Source: Gemmatimonadota bacterium (lineage in GTDB: Bacteria; Gemmatimonadota; Gemmatimonadetes; Gemmatimonadales; Gemmatimonadaceae). From it: 35,245 bases of DNA. This document shows positions 23,490 to 31,898 of the stretch, piece by piece (the first letter of the stretch is position 1; each line of letters begins with the position of its first letter). The stretch is from the NCBI GenBank assembly GCA_031127075.1, contig JARIFA010000019.1:1-35245 (forward strand), read 5' to 3'. The translations under genes and the position numbers were made by a program. The notes under the pieces are model-generated. The model ran no database searches and had not been told where the DNA came from. It saw nothing but the letters and a program-made list of their open reading frames with translations.

Positions 23490-25016
23490 TCAGCGTCCTT
23501 CGCGGAGCCGCAGGTTCACCACCGTGGTCTGCCCCGCCGCCCCCTGCGGGGCCGGCCGGTAGACCAGGAAGCTGATCACCTGCGCGCCGCGGACCCCCTC
23601 GATCGCGCGCTGCAACTCCACGGTCGTCGCGATCTTCCGCTTCGCCGGCAGCACTTCGGTGAGGATGTCCCCGACGGCGAGCCGCCCCTCCGCTGGCCCC
23701 CCCGCCTCCACCTGGCTCACCCGGACCCCGCGGAACTGCTCCGGGATCCGCGCGATCTTCGCGACCTCGGCGGTCACCGGTTCGACCGAGATACCCAGCC
23801 GTGCATTCGACGTCGGGACCGCCGCCGCAGGGGCTGGGGCCGCATCGGCGACCGTCGCGCTCTCCCGCGGCGCCGCGCCGAGGCGGACCTGGAAGCTCTT
23901 CCGGCTCCCGTAGCGCATCGCCTCGACCGCGACCACATCCCCGGGTTTGTGCCCCCGGATCACCCGCTGGAGGGCGCTCACCCGGTCGACGGCCTTACCG
24001 TCCGCCTTCACCAGGATGTCCCCGGGCTCGATACCGGCGCGCAGGGCAGGGGAATCGTCCCCCGAATAGCCGCCCACCTTCACCCCGGCGATCTCCTCCA
24101 GCCCCGCGACCGCCGCATCCTCCGGCGTCACCTCGCTGATCGAGACGCCGATCACGGCGCGCCGCACCTCGCCGTGTGCGATCAGGTCGTCCATCACCTG
24201 TTTGGCGAGCGTGATCGGGATCGCGAAGCCGTAGCCCGAGTAGAACCCGGTCTGGCTCGCAATCGCGGAGTTGATCCCCACGACCTCGCCGCGGGCGTTC
24301 ACCAGCGGGCCGCCCGAGTTCCCGGGATTGATCGCGGCGTCCGTCTGGATGAAGTCGCTGATGTCGTACTGCGAGCGCTGGAGTCCCTGGAGCCCGCGCC
24401 CCTTGGCGCTCACGATCCCCGCCGTCACGGTGAAGTCGAGGCCGAGGGGATTCCCCACGGCGAGCACCCACTCGCCGATGCGGAGCTGCTCGTCATCCCC
24501 GAAGGTCACCGCCGTGAGGTCGGTGGCGTCGATCTTGAGGACCGCGACGTCGGTCGTCGGATCGCGCCCCACGACGCGCGCATCGAAGATGCGCCGGTCC
24601 TGCATCGCCACGCGGAGCCGGTCGGCGTCCTCAACCACGTGGTTGTTGGTCAGGATGTAGCCGTCCTTCGACACGATGAACCCGGAGCCGCTCGACTCCT
24701 GTGTCCGCGGCGGCGGCTGCTGACCTTCGAACTGCCGGAAGAACTCTTCGAACCCCGGCGGCACCTGCATCCGGCCTCGGGCCGACGGGCGGCTCACTCG
24801 CTCCGCCTGCACCGATACCACCGCCGGCGTGATATGCTCGGAGATCGCGACGAAGGCGTTGCTGGCGTCGACGAGGGTGCGCCCCTCACTCGCGGCCGGC
24901 CGGCCGTCCCCCTGGGCAAAGAGACGGGACGTCCAGTCCATCGAGGAGGCGAAGAAGACGCCCCCCGCGAAGGCGAGGGACGCGAAGGCGACGATTTTGG
25001 TGCGCGATACGGGCAT
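23490..25016 (-). CDS. HtrA/DegP-family periplasmic serine protease with two PDZ domains
   Basis: 508 residues from ATG 25016. An upstream in-frame start at 25055 would add 13 residues that fall within the hairpin region, so 25016 is preferred; a CAGG is present about 10 bases before it. An N-terminal hydrophobic segment (~8-28) acts as signal or anchor. The trypsin-like domain has H126 (T-N-N-H-V-V), D156 (T-T-D-V-A-V) and S234 (N-P-G-N-S-G-G-P). Two PDZ domains follow at ~300-385 and ~415-500, joined by an Ala/Pro linker. Such proteins degrade misfolded envelope proteins. It follows dnaK by 72 bp on the same strand, making a stress-related pair separated by a strong hairpin. Confidence 0.95.
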   Translation of the reverse strand: MPVSRTKIVAFASLAFAGGVFFASSMDWTSRLFAQGDGRPAASEGRTLVDASNAFVAISEHITPAVVSVQAERVSRPSARGRMQVPPGFEEFFRQFEGQQPPPRTQESSGSGFIVSKDGYILTNNHVVEDADRLRVAMQDRRIFDARVVGRDPTTDVAVLKIDATDLTAVTFGDDEQLRIGEWVLAVGNPLGLDFTVTAGIVSAKGRGLQGLQRSQYDISDFIQTDAAINPGNSGGPLVNARGEVVGINSAIASQTGFYSGYGFAIPITLAKQVMDDLIAHGEVRRAVIGVSISEVTPEDAAVAGLEEIAGVKVGGYSGDDSPALRAGIEPGDILVKADGKAVDRVSALQRVIRGHKPGDVVAVEAMRYGSRKSFQVRLGAAPRESATVADAAPAPAAAVPTSNARLGISVEPVTAEVAKIARIPEQFRGVRVSQVEAGGPAEGRLAVGDILTEVLPAKRKIATTVELQRAIEGVRGAQVISFLVYRPAPQGAAGQTTVVNLRLREGR

Positions 25017-25038
25017 GGGTTTGACCTGAGAAAGTGTC

Positions 25039-25072
25039 GGGGACTCCCTGCACATACCGTGCGGGAGCCCCC
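25039..25072 (-). promoter_or_regulatory. Long hairpin between dnaK and htrA
   Basis: On the minus strand GGGGGCTCCC-GCAC, loop GGTAT, GTGC, a single bulged A, and GGGAGTCCCC form a 14-bp stem (one G-U). It starts 17 bp after the dnaK stop and ends 22 bp before the htrA ATG, followed by GACACTTTCTC. It may be a weak terminator, an attenuator, or a structure in the htrA leader that hinders ribosome access. Nothing else is evident in this 72-bp gap. Confidence 0.6.
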
Positions 25073-25088
25073 GGGTTCCGTCAAGCGA

Positions 25089-27008
25089 TTAGGACTTTTT
25101 GGTGTCGTCGACGATCTCGTAGTCCGCCTCGACGCCCTCTTCCTCCCCGGCGGCCACCCCGGCCGCCGGCGCCTCGGCCCCCGCCGCCCCCTGCGCGGCG
25201 TACACGGCTTGGCCCGCCGCCGAGAAGGCCTCGGTCAACTCCGTGAGCGCCGCCGTGACCTCGGCCATGTCCTCGCCACGGTGCGCCTTGCGGGCACGCT
25301 CCACCGCGCCGTCGAGACGGCTCTTCACCTCGGCGGGGAGCTTGTCCCCCCACTCCTTGGACTCCTTCTCGACCTGATAGGCGAGGGTGTCGAGTCGGTT
25401 GCGCGTGTCGATCTCCTCGCGCTTCCGCTTGTCCTCGGACGCGTTCGCCTCGGCGTCCTTCACCATCCGGTCAATCTCCGCGTCCGAGAGCCCGCTCGAC
25501 GCCTCGATCCGGATCTTCTGCTCCTTTCCGGTCGCCTTGTCCTTGGCCGCGACGTGCAGGATGCCGTTCGCGTCGATGTCGAAGGTGACCTCCACCTGCG
25601 GCTGACCGCGCGGGGCCGGCGGGAGCCCCGTGAGCGTGAACTTGCCGATCGTCTTGTTGTGCAGCGCCAGCTCGCGCTCCCCCTGCAGCACGTGGATCTC
25701 CACCTGGGTCTGGTTGTCGTCGGCCGTCGAGAAGGTCTCCGACTTCTTGGTGGGGATCGTCGTGTTGCGCGGGATGAGCACGGTGGTCACGCCGCCCAGC
25801 GTCTCGATGCCAAGGGAGAGCGGGGTCACGTCGAGGAGCAGCACATCCTTCTGTTCACCCGTGAGGACCGCGCCCTGGATCGCGGCGCCGACCGCCACGA
25901 CCTCGTCCGGGTTCACGCCGCGATTCGGCTCCTTCTTGAAGAACTCCTTCACGACCTCCTGGATCCGCGGCATCCGCGTTGAGCCGCCCACGAGAATCAC
26001 CTCGTCGATCTCCCCCACCGAGAGCCCGGCGTCCTTGAGCGCCTTCTCCATCGGCGGGATCGTGCGACGGACCAGGTCGTCCACCAGCTGCTCGTACTTC
26101 GCGCGGGTCAGCTGGTAATTGAGGTGCTTCGGGCCCGACTGGTCCGCCGTGATGAACGGCAGGTTGATATCCGTGCTCGTCGTGCCGGACAGCTCAATCT
26201 TCGCCTTCTCCGCGGCCTCCTTCAGACGCTGCAGGGCCATCGGATCCTTGGAGAGGTCGATCGCCTGATCGCGCTTGAACTCCGCCACGAGCCAGTCGAT
26301 GACCTTCTGGTCGAAGTCGTCGCCGCCGAGGTGTGTGTCCCCGTTGGTCGACTTCACCTCGAACTGACGGGTCCCCTCGACCTCATAGAGCTCGAGGATC
26401 GAGATGTCGTAGGTACCGCCGCCCAAGTCGAAGACCGCGACCTTCTCGTCCGTGGTCTTGCTCTTGTCGAGGCCGTAGGCGAGCGCGGCCGCCGTCGGCT
26501 CGTTGACGATACGGAGCACGTCGAGGCCCGCGATCTTGCCGGCGTCCTTCGTCGCCTGGCGCTGCGAATCGTTGAAGTACGCCGGGACCGTCACGACCGC
26601 CTTGGTCACCGCGTGTCCGAGGTAGTCCTCGGCGGTCTGCTTCATCTTCTGCAGGATCATCGCCGAGATCTCGGGGGGCGTGTATGCCTTCCCCTGCACC
26701 TCGACTGCGGCGAGGTCGTTCTGTCCCTTCACGATCTTGTACGGGACGCGCGACGTCTCGGTCGAGACCTCGGACATCTTCCCGCCCATGAATCGCTTGA
26801 TGGAGAAGATGGTGTTCTGCGGGTTGGTGACCGCCTGACGCTTGGCGATCTGGCCGACGAGGCGCTCGCCATCCTTACTGAAGCCGACCACCGACGGGGT
26901 GGTGCGCCCCCCTTCCGCGTTCGGGATGACGACCGGGTCGCCTCCCTCGATGACGGCGACGACCGAGTTCGTCGTGCCGAGGTCGATGCCGATGACTTTG
27001 TCCGCCAT
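25089..27008 (-). CDS. dnaK: Chaperone protein DnaK (Hsp70)
   Basis: 639 residues, full length. It starts [14 protein letters not shown] (ATP phosphate loop 1). [11 protein letters not shown] lies in the nucleotide-binding domain, [11 protein letters not shown] at ~340, the interdomain linker [16 protein letters not shown] at ~390, and it ends in an Ala/Glu-rich tail with D-Y-E-I-V-D-D. It folds nascent and stress-damaged proteins in an ATP cycle with DnaJ and GrpE, whose genes are not in this window. It has one of the few good ribosome sites here: GGAGAGG at 27020-27014. No CIRCE inverted repeat is seen in its upstream region. Confidence 0.99.
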   Translation of the reverse strand: MADKVIGIDLGTTNSVVAVIEGGDPVVIPNAEGGRTTPSVVGFSKDGERLVGQIAKRQAVTNPQNTIFSIKRFMGGKMSEVSTETSRVPYKIVKGQNDLAAVEVQGKAYTPPEISAMILQKMKQTAEDYLGHAVTKAVVTVPAYFNDSQRQATKDAGKIAGLDVLRIVNEPTAAALAYGLDKSKTTDEKVAVFDLGGGTYDISILELYEVEGTRQFEVKSTNGDTHLGGDDFDQKVIDWLVAEFKRDQAIDLSKDPMALQRLKEAAEKAKIELSGTTSTDINLPFITADQSGPKHLNYQLTRAKYEQLVDDLVRRTIPPMEKALKDAGLSVGEIDEVILVGGSTRMPRIQEVVKEFFKKEPNRGVNPDEVVAVGAAIQGAVLTGEQKDVLLLDVTPLSLGIETLGGVTTVLIPRNTTIPTKKSETFSTADDNQTQVEIHVLQGERELALHNKTIGKFTLTGLPPAPRGQPQVEVTFDIDANGILHVAAKDKATGKEQKIRIEASSGLSDAEIDRMVKDAEANASEDKRKREEIDTRNRLDTLAYQVEKESKEWGDKLPAEVKSRLDGAVERARKAHRGEDMAEVTAALTELTEAFSAAGQAVYAAQGAAGAEAPAAGVAAGEEEGVEADYEIVDDTKKS

Positions 27009-27013
27009 GGAAT

Positions 27014-27020
27014 CCTCTCC
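27014..27020 (-). promoter_or_regulatory. Shine-Dalgarno site of dnaK
   Basis: GGAGAGG on the minus strand, five bases before the dnaK ATG. It is the clearest ribosome site in the window and contrasts with the many starts that lack one. The remainder of the 159-bp divergent region to 27167 shows no CIRCE element; TTGACA at 27119-27124 on the plus strand could be a -35 for the rhomboid gene, but no good -10 follows it. Confidence 0.75.
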
Positions 27021-27167
27021 GGGGTATGTTGCGTAGATCAGGGTGTTTCACGTGGCCGGTGGCCCCGCGATGCTTGGCCGATGGAAGGGCAAGAGCGAGG
27101 CCAGAAAAGTCCGCCGAATTGACAGGGAATGCCGGAAGTTGTTGTGACACGATGACATCGAACTGCC

Positions 27168-27938
27168 ATGATCCCACTCAGTGACGAGAACCCGACCGTC
27201 CGACCCGCCGTCGTGACCTGGCTCCTCCTCGCCGGTCTCGCGGCCGTCTGGGTCGTGGTTCAGGGCGCCGGTTTCGACGAACGCCTCATCCGCAGTGTCT
27301 GCAATCTCGGGATGGTCCCCGGGGAGTTGACCCGGATGGCCCCGGTGGGCACCGGCGTCCCGCTCACGGAGGGGCTCGCCTGTGTCGTGGACCGGGAGGG
27401 CATCAACGACCTGACGCCGGTGCTCTCGATGTTCCTGCACGGGGGGTGGGGCCACCTCTTCGGCAACGCCCTCTTCCTCTGGGTCTTTGGCAATAATGTC
27501 GAGGACGTGACGGGCGGCGCGCGCTTCGCCGTGTTCTACCTCCTGTGCGGGCTCGCCGCGGCGGGGCTGCACGTGCTCGTCGATCCGACCTCCATCATCC
27601 CGACCGTCGGGGCCTCCGGGGCGATCTCCGGTGTGATGGGCGCCTACCTGATGCTCTTCCCGCGCGTCCGGGTCCGGATGCTGTTCATCTTCGGGATCTT
27701 CTTTCGGGTCATTCCGATTCCGGCGTGGGTGGTCCTCCTCTGGTGGCTCGCCCTGCAGTTCCTCTTGGGGCTACCGCAGCTCGCGGGGTTCGGCGATCTC
27801 GCGGGCGGTGTCGCGGTCTGGGCGCACATCGGGGGGTTCCTCGCGGGGGTCGGGCTGATTCGGTGGTTCCGGGACCCTCGATTGGTGACGGCCCGAGAGG
27901 CTATCCTGTTGCAGCGCGGGAGCTTGGAGTCGCACTGA
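27168..27938 (+). CDS. Rhomboid-family intramembrane serine protease
   Basis: 256 residues with six or more hydrophobic segments. Rhomboid marks in order: H-G-G-W-G-H-L-F-G-N-A (the second-helix motif), the catalytic serine S150 in G-A-S-G-A-I-S-G, and the catalytic histidine H220 in W-A-H-I-G-G-F-L-A-G. Such proteases cut membrane proteins within the bilayer; the substrate is unknown. A long extracytoplasmic loop (~35-85) lies between the first and second helices. It is transcribed divergently from dnaK. No ribosome site precedes the ATG. Confidence 0.94.
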   Translation: MIPLSDENPTVRPAVVTWLLLAGLAAVWVVVQGAGFDERLIRSVCNLGMVPGELTRMAPVGTGVPLTEGLACVVDREGINDLTPVLSMFLHGGWGHLFGNALFLWVFGNNVEDVTGGARFAVFYLLCGLAAAGLHVLVDPTSIIPTVGASGAISGVMGAYLMLFPRVRVRMLFIFGIFFRVIPIPAWVVLLWWLALQFLLGLPQLAGFGDLAGGVAVWAHIGGFLAGVGLIRWFRDPRLVTAREAILLQRGSLESH

Positions 27939-27964
27939 GGCCGACGTAACGTTTGGGCCACACC

Positions 27965-27988
27965 CCCCGTGGGCGTTTGCCCGAGGGG
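27965..27988 (+). terminator. Weak hairpin after the rhomboid gene
   Basis: CCCC (27965-27968) with GGGG (27985-27988) and GGGC (27971-27974) with GCCC (27979-27982) form a stem interrupted by a GT/GA internal loop, with loop GTTT. No T-run follows. It may mark the end of the rhomboid mRNA, and its loop overlaps the possible TTTG promoter element at 27976-27979. Confidence 0.25.
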
Positions 27989-28008
27989 CGAGGGGGGCGG
28001 TAGTTTCC
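27976..28008 (+). promoter_or_regulatory. Candidate promoter of the DUF47-pit-ppk operon
   Basis: TTTG at 27976-27979, 21 bases, then TAGTTTCC at 28001-28008. This spacing and the TAnnTT element are close to the -33/-7 pair known from Bacteroidota (TTTG, 19-21 bases, TAnnTTTG). The GTG start of the DUF47 gene is 45 bp further on, without a clear ribosome site. No Pho-box-like repeats were recognised. Confidence 0.4.
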
Positions 28009-28053
28009 TCGGCGAGGCGTTTTCCGCGTTCCCTCTTCACACCCGATCTCACC

Positions 28054-28665
28054 GTGCGTTTTCTGCCGACGGACGAAGGCTTCTTCGGTCTCTTCGACAA
28101 CCTCGCCGAGCGTGCGACAGCGGCGGCCCGGCTCCTCACCACCCTCTTCGAGGATCCAGGGCGGCGCGACGAACTGACGGCCCAGATCAAGTCGGAGGAG
28201 CACTCCGCTGATCAGCTCACTTATGAGGTGATGCAGCGCCTCGACCGGAGCTTCGTCACGCCCCTCGATCGCGAGGACATCCACCTCCTTGCGACTCGGC
28301 TCGATAACGTCGTCGACCTCATCGACGGCACCGCGCGCCGCGTGCAGATGTTCCACGTGTCGGAGCGTCAGGAGGCCGCCGTCGGGCTGAGCCGGATCCT
28401 CGCCGAGTGCGCCGTCGGTATCGGGCGCGCCGTGAAGGAGGTGCGGACGCCGTCCGCCGTGCATCGTATCGCGCGGCAGATCAAAGACCTCGAGGAGCGG
28501 GCGGACGCCGCGTACGCCGAGGCGATCGGGCAGCTCTTCGCCGGTTCGCCGGACCCGCTGGCGGTGATCAAGTGGAAGGAGATTTACGACAACCTCGAGC
28601 ACGCCGTCGACGAGTGCGAGGACGTCGCCAACGTCCTCGAGAGCATCTCCCTCAAGAACTCCTGA
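28054..28665 (+). CDS. DUF47/PhoU-like accessory protein of the Pit phosphate transporter
   Basis: 203 residues, GTG at 28054. It is all-helical by appearance, with the DUF47 pattern F-F-x-L-F-D-N-L-A near the N-terminus, E-H-x-A-D-x-L-T-Y-E-V at ~50, D-R-E-D-I-H-L-L-A-x-x-L-D-N-V-V-D at ~72, and W-K-E-I-Y-D-N-L-E-H-A-V-D-E-C-E-D-V-A at the end. Members occur next to Pit transporters and are thought to regulate them, as PhoU does for Pst. The pit gene begins 2 bp after its stop, so the pair is surely one operon. Confidence 0.95.
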   Translation: MRFLPTDEGFFGLFDNLAERATAAARLLTTLFEDPGRRDELTAQIKSEEHSADQLTYEVMQRLDRSFVTPLDREDIHLLATRLDNVVDLIDGTARRVQMFHVSERQEAAVGLSRILAECAVGIGRAVKEVRTPSAVHRIARQIKDLEERADAAYAEAIGQLFAGSPDPLAVIKWKEIYDNLEHAVDECEDVANVLESISLKNS

Positions 28666-28667
28666 TC

Positions 28668-29702
28668 GTGGTGACGTTCATCCTGGCGATCGTCATCCTG
28701 GCGTTCGTCTTCGATTTCATCAACGGGTTCCACGATTCCGCGAACTCCATCGCGACGATCGTGGGGACACGGGTCCTCTCGCCAGCGGCGGCCGTCGTCT
28801 GGGCGGCGACCTTCAACTTCGCCGCCGCGTTCTTTGGCGGGACCGCCGTCGCCAAGGCCGTCAGCTCCGGGTTCGTCGACCAAGCGATCGTTGACCCCTT
28901 CGTGATCTGCGCCGGGCTCGTCGGTGCCACCGTGTGGAACCTGATCACCTGGTACTACGGCATCCCCTCGAGCTCCTCCCACGCCCTCATCGGGGGGTAT
29001 GCCGGCGCCGCGATTGCGAAGGCCGGGTTCGGCGGGCTCCTCTGGGGAACGAAGTGGATTCAAACCCTGTCGGCCATCGTGCTCTCGCCGATGATGGGGC
29101 TGTTCTTCGGATTCCTGCTGATGTACCTCGTCTTCACGCTCTTCCGGCGCGCGATCCCCTCGCGCATCGACAAGTTCTTCCGTCGGGGGCAGCTGCTCAG
29201 TTCGGCCCTCCTCTCGTTCGCGCACGGCCAGAACGACGCGCAGAAGACGATGGGCATCATCGTCGGGCTCCTCGTCGCCTCGAAGGCCCACTTCGCCGAC
29301 CAGGCGGGGTGGCTGTCGTTCTTCTACCTCGAGAACGCGGATCGGGTGCCGTACTGGGTCGAGATCGGGGCGTACTCGGCGATTGCGCTGGGGACCCTCT
29401 TCGGCGGCTGGCGCATCGTACACACGATGGGATCGCGCATCACGCGCCTCCGTCCCGTGGGTGGCTTCTGCGCTGAGACCGGTGGTGCCATCGTCATCCT
29501 CCTGGCCTCGCGCTTCGGGATCCCCGTCTCGACGACCCACACCATCACCGGGTCGATCGTCGGGACCGGTGCCACGACGCGCCTCTCCGCGATCCGCTGG
29601 GGCCTCGCCGGTCGCATCGTCTGGGCGTGGGTGATCACCATCCCCGCGTCGGCGGCGGTCGCCGCCCTGACCCTCCTCGCGCTCAGTCCGTTCAGTCGCT
29701 GA
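28668..29702 (+). CDS. pit: Low-affinity inorganic phosphate transporter (Pit family)
   Basis: 344 residues from GTG 28668 (GTG 28671 is equally possible; codons further upstream overlap DUF47 and lack similarity). It has about ten membrane segments. Both copies of the Pit signature are visible: F-D-F-I-N-G-F-H-D-S-A-N-S-I-A-T near the start and F-A-H-G-Q-N-D-A-Q-K-T-M-G in the second half, with S-S-S-S-H-A-L-I-G and P-V-S-T-T-H-T-I-T-G. It imports phosphate, probably as a metal-phosphate complex driven by protons. It lies between the DUF47 partner and ppk1, linking uptake to polyphosphate storage. Confidence 0.96.
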   Translation: MVTFILAIVILAFVFDFINGFHDSANSIATIVGTRVLSPAAAVVWAATFNFAAAFFGGTAVAKAVSSGFVDQAIVDPFVICAGLVGATVWNLITWYYGIPSSSSHALIGGYAGAAIAKAGFGGLLWGTKWIQTLSAIVLSPMMGLFFGFLLMYLVFTLFRRAIPSRIDKFFRRGQLLSSALLSFAHGQNDAQKTMGIIVGLLVASKAHFADQAGWLSFFYLENADRVPYWVEIGAYSAIALGTLFGGWRIVHTMGSRITRLRPVGGFCAETGGAIVILLASRFGIPVSTTHTITGSIVGTGATTRLSAIRWGLAGRIVWAWVITIPASAAVAALTLLALSPFSR

Positions 29703-29712
29703 GCCGCGGCCG

Positions 29713-31890
29713 ATGATCGAGGGGGCGGCGAGGTTCCTGAATCGCGAGCTGTCATGGCTCGAGTTCAACGCGCGGGTCCTCGCCGAGGCGGAGGACGACC
29801 GCACCCCCCTGCTCGAACGGCTCAAGTTCCTCGCGATCTTCGCGTCGAACCTCGATGAGTTCTACATGGTGCGTGTGGCGGGGCTGCGCCGGCAGCTCGC
29901 CGCGGGCGTCGGGGGATCCCTCGAAGGGGCCTCGCCCCTTGAGCAACTGGTCGCCATCGACGCCGGCGTGCGCGCGATGCTGCAGCGGTCGCGCGCCACG
30001 CTCCACGAGGTGGTGCTCCCCCGGATGCGCGAGGCGGGCGTCCGCCTCTGTCGGTTCGAGGAGCTGACGCCGGCCGAAGTGGAGCGCGTCTCCACGTATT
30101 TCGACACGCAGGTGTATCCGGTGCTGACGCCGTTGGCGGTCGACCCGGGCCATCCCTTCCCCTACATCTCCAACCTCTCCCTCTCGCTCGCGGTCGAGCT
30201 GAAGGACCCGGATCACGGCGACGTGCGCTTCGCGCGGGTGAAGGTGCCGAAGAGCCTGCCCCGTTGGGTGCCGACGGGGCAGCCCCGAGCGTTCCTCCCA
30301 CTGGAGTCCCTCATCCGGGCGCGCCTCGAGGCGCTCTTCCCGGGGATGGAGATCCTCGGGATGCATCTCTTCCGACTCACGCGGTACTCTGACCTCGAGC
30401 TCTCGCCGACGGAGGAACCCGAGGACCTTCTCTCGATGATCGAGGAGCAGCTCTTCCAGCGCCGCTTCGGCGAGGTCGTGCGCGTCGAAGTCGAGCCCGG
30501 GATGCCGGAACACCTTCGCGTCCTACTGCTCGAGGAGCTCCGGTCGAACGAGAGCCCGGAGATGGCGTCGCTGGCGGCCGGGGACATCCACGACATCGAG
30601 CCGCTGCTGGACGTCGCGGGGCTGCTTCCCCTCGCCGGACTTGACCTCCCCGAACACCGCGACCCCCCCCTCGTCGCGTCCGTCCCGGTGGAGCTCCGCG
30701 ATCAATCGCGCTCGATCTTCGACGTGATCCGGGAGCGCGAGGTGCTCGTGCACCATCCCTTCGACTCCTTCGGCGCGTCGGTCGAACGCTTCATCGAGTC
30801 GGCGGCCCGCGACGACGATGTTCTCGCCATCAAGATGACGCTGTACCGGACCTCGGGTGACGGGGCGATTGTGCAGGCCCTCACCGAGGCGGCGCAACGG
30901 GGTAAGCAGGTCGCCGTGCTCGTCGAACTCCAAGCGCGGTTCGATGAGGTCAACAACATCGCGTGGGCCCGGACCCTCGAATCGTTCGGCGTCCACGTCG
31001 TCTACGGGCTGCCGGGACTCAAGACCCACACCAAGACGGCGCTCGTGGTCCGGAAGGAGGCCGAGGGGATCCGTCGATACGTCCACATCGGCACCGGGAA
31101 CTACAACACCCGGACCGCCCGGATCTACACGGACGTCGGGCTGCTGACCTGTGACGAGGCGCTCGGCGCCGACATCAGCGACCTCTTCAACTCGCTGACC
31201 GGGTACGCCAAGCGGGTCCAGTACCGGCGGCTGCTCGTCGCGCCGACGAACATGCGCGCGCGCCTGCTCGAGCTCATCGGCCGGGAGACGGCGGTGGCAC
31301 GTGCGGGGCGACCGGGGCGCATCATCGCCAAGATGAACGCCATCGTCGACCGTGAGTGCATCGAGGCGCTCTACGAGGCTTCCGAGGCCGGGGTCGAGGT
31401 CGATCTCATCATCCGCGGCATCTGCTGCCTTCGGCCCGGCGTCCCCGGTCTGTCGAGCCGCATCCGGGTCGCCAGCATCATCGGGCGCTTCCTCGAGCAC
31501 TCGCGGATCTGGATGTTCGGCAACGACGGCGTCCCCGAGTACTACTTCGGCTCCGCGGACTGGATGCCGCGCAACCTCGACCGCCGCGTCGAGGTCGTCA
31601 CCCCGGTTGCGAACCCGCTCTTTCAGCGTCGCTTGCAGTCGGTCTTCGACGTCTGTCTCTCCGACAACCGTCAGGCCTGGGACCTGCAGCCGGATGGCAG
31701 CTATCGGCAGCGTTCACCCGGGGAGCGCGGCGAGCGGGCCACGCATCGGCTCCTCCTCCGGGATTCGTGGGGCGCGAGCCGCGAGAGCGGGATCTTCACC
31801 ATCCCGGCGACCCCCATCGCCGCCGGCGCCCCCCGGAGTGGCCGCCCCCCGTCATCGAGCGGGACCTTCCCGGTCGTCCGAGAGCCCTGA
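29713..31890 (+). CDS. ppk1: Polyphosphate kinase 1
   Basis: 725 residues, normal for PPK1. It makes polyphosphate from ATP, reversibly. The N-terminus has F-L-N-R-E-L-S-W-L-E-F-N and F-L-A-I-F-A-S-N-L-D-E-F-Y-M-V-R, diagnostic for the family. H458, in Y-V-H-I-G-T-G-N-Y-N, is the residue that becomes phosphorylated (equivalent to E. coli H435). Phospholipase-D-like fold segments follow, with S-R-I-W-M-F-G and G-S-A-D-W-M-P-R-N-L-D-R-R. The C-terminal 45 residues are low-complexity. ATG at 29713 lies 10 bp after pit, and the gene ends 8 bp before the convergent ppx stop. Confidence 0.98.
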   Translation: MIEGAARFLNRELSWLEFNARVLAEAEDDRTPLLERLKFLAIFASNLDEFYMVRVAGLRRQLAAGVGGSLEGASPLEQLVAIDAGVRAMLQRSRATLHEVVLPRMREAGVRLCRFEELTPAEVERVSTYFDTQVYPVLTPLAVDPGHPFPYISNLSLSLAVELKDPDHGDVRFARVKVPKSLPRWVPTGQPRAFLPLESLIRARLEALFPGMEILGMHLFRLTRYSDLELSPTEEPEDLLSMIEEQLFQRRFGEVVRVEVEPGMPEHLRVLLLEELRSNESPEMASLAAGDIHDIEPLLDVAGLLPLAGLDLPEHRDPPLVASVPVELRDQSRSIFDVIREREVLVHHPFDSFGASVERFIESAARDDDVLAIKMTLYRTSGDGAIVQALTEAAQRGKQVAVLVELQARFDEVNNIAWARTLESFGVHVVYGLPGLKTHTKTALVVRKEAEGIRRYVHIGTGNYNTRTARIYTDVGLLTCDEALGADISDLFNSLTGYAKRVQYRRLLVAPTNMRARLLELIGRETAVARAGRPGRIIAKMNAIVDRECIEALYEASEAGVEVDLIIRGICCLRPGVPGLSSRIRVASIIGRFLEHSRIWMFGNDGVPEYYFGSADWMPRNLDRRVEVVTPVANPLFQRRLQSVFDVCLSDNRQAWDLQPDGSYRQRSPGERGERATHRLLLRDSWGASRESGIFTIPATPIAAGAPRSGRPPSSSGTFPVVREP

Positions 31891-31898
31891 CGGTCGGC

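Noticed and set aside
21828-25982. A plus-strand open frame of 1384 codons across crtI, the tRNA, htrA and dnaK
   Set aside because: It is antisense to well-supported genes and runs through a tRNA; its Arg/Asp/Leu-rich text is what high third-position G+C produces on the opposite strand, with no domain recognisable.
27009-27167. CIRCE element controlling dnaK
   Set aside because: No TTAGCACTC/GAGTGCTAA inverted repeat is present in the divergent region.
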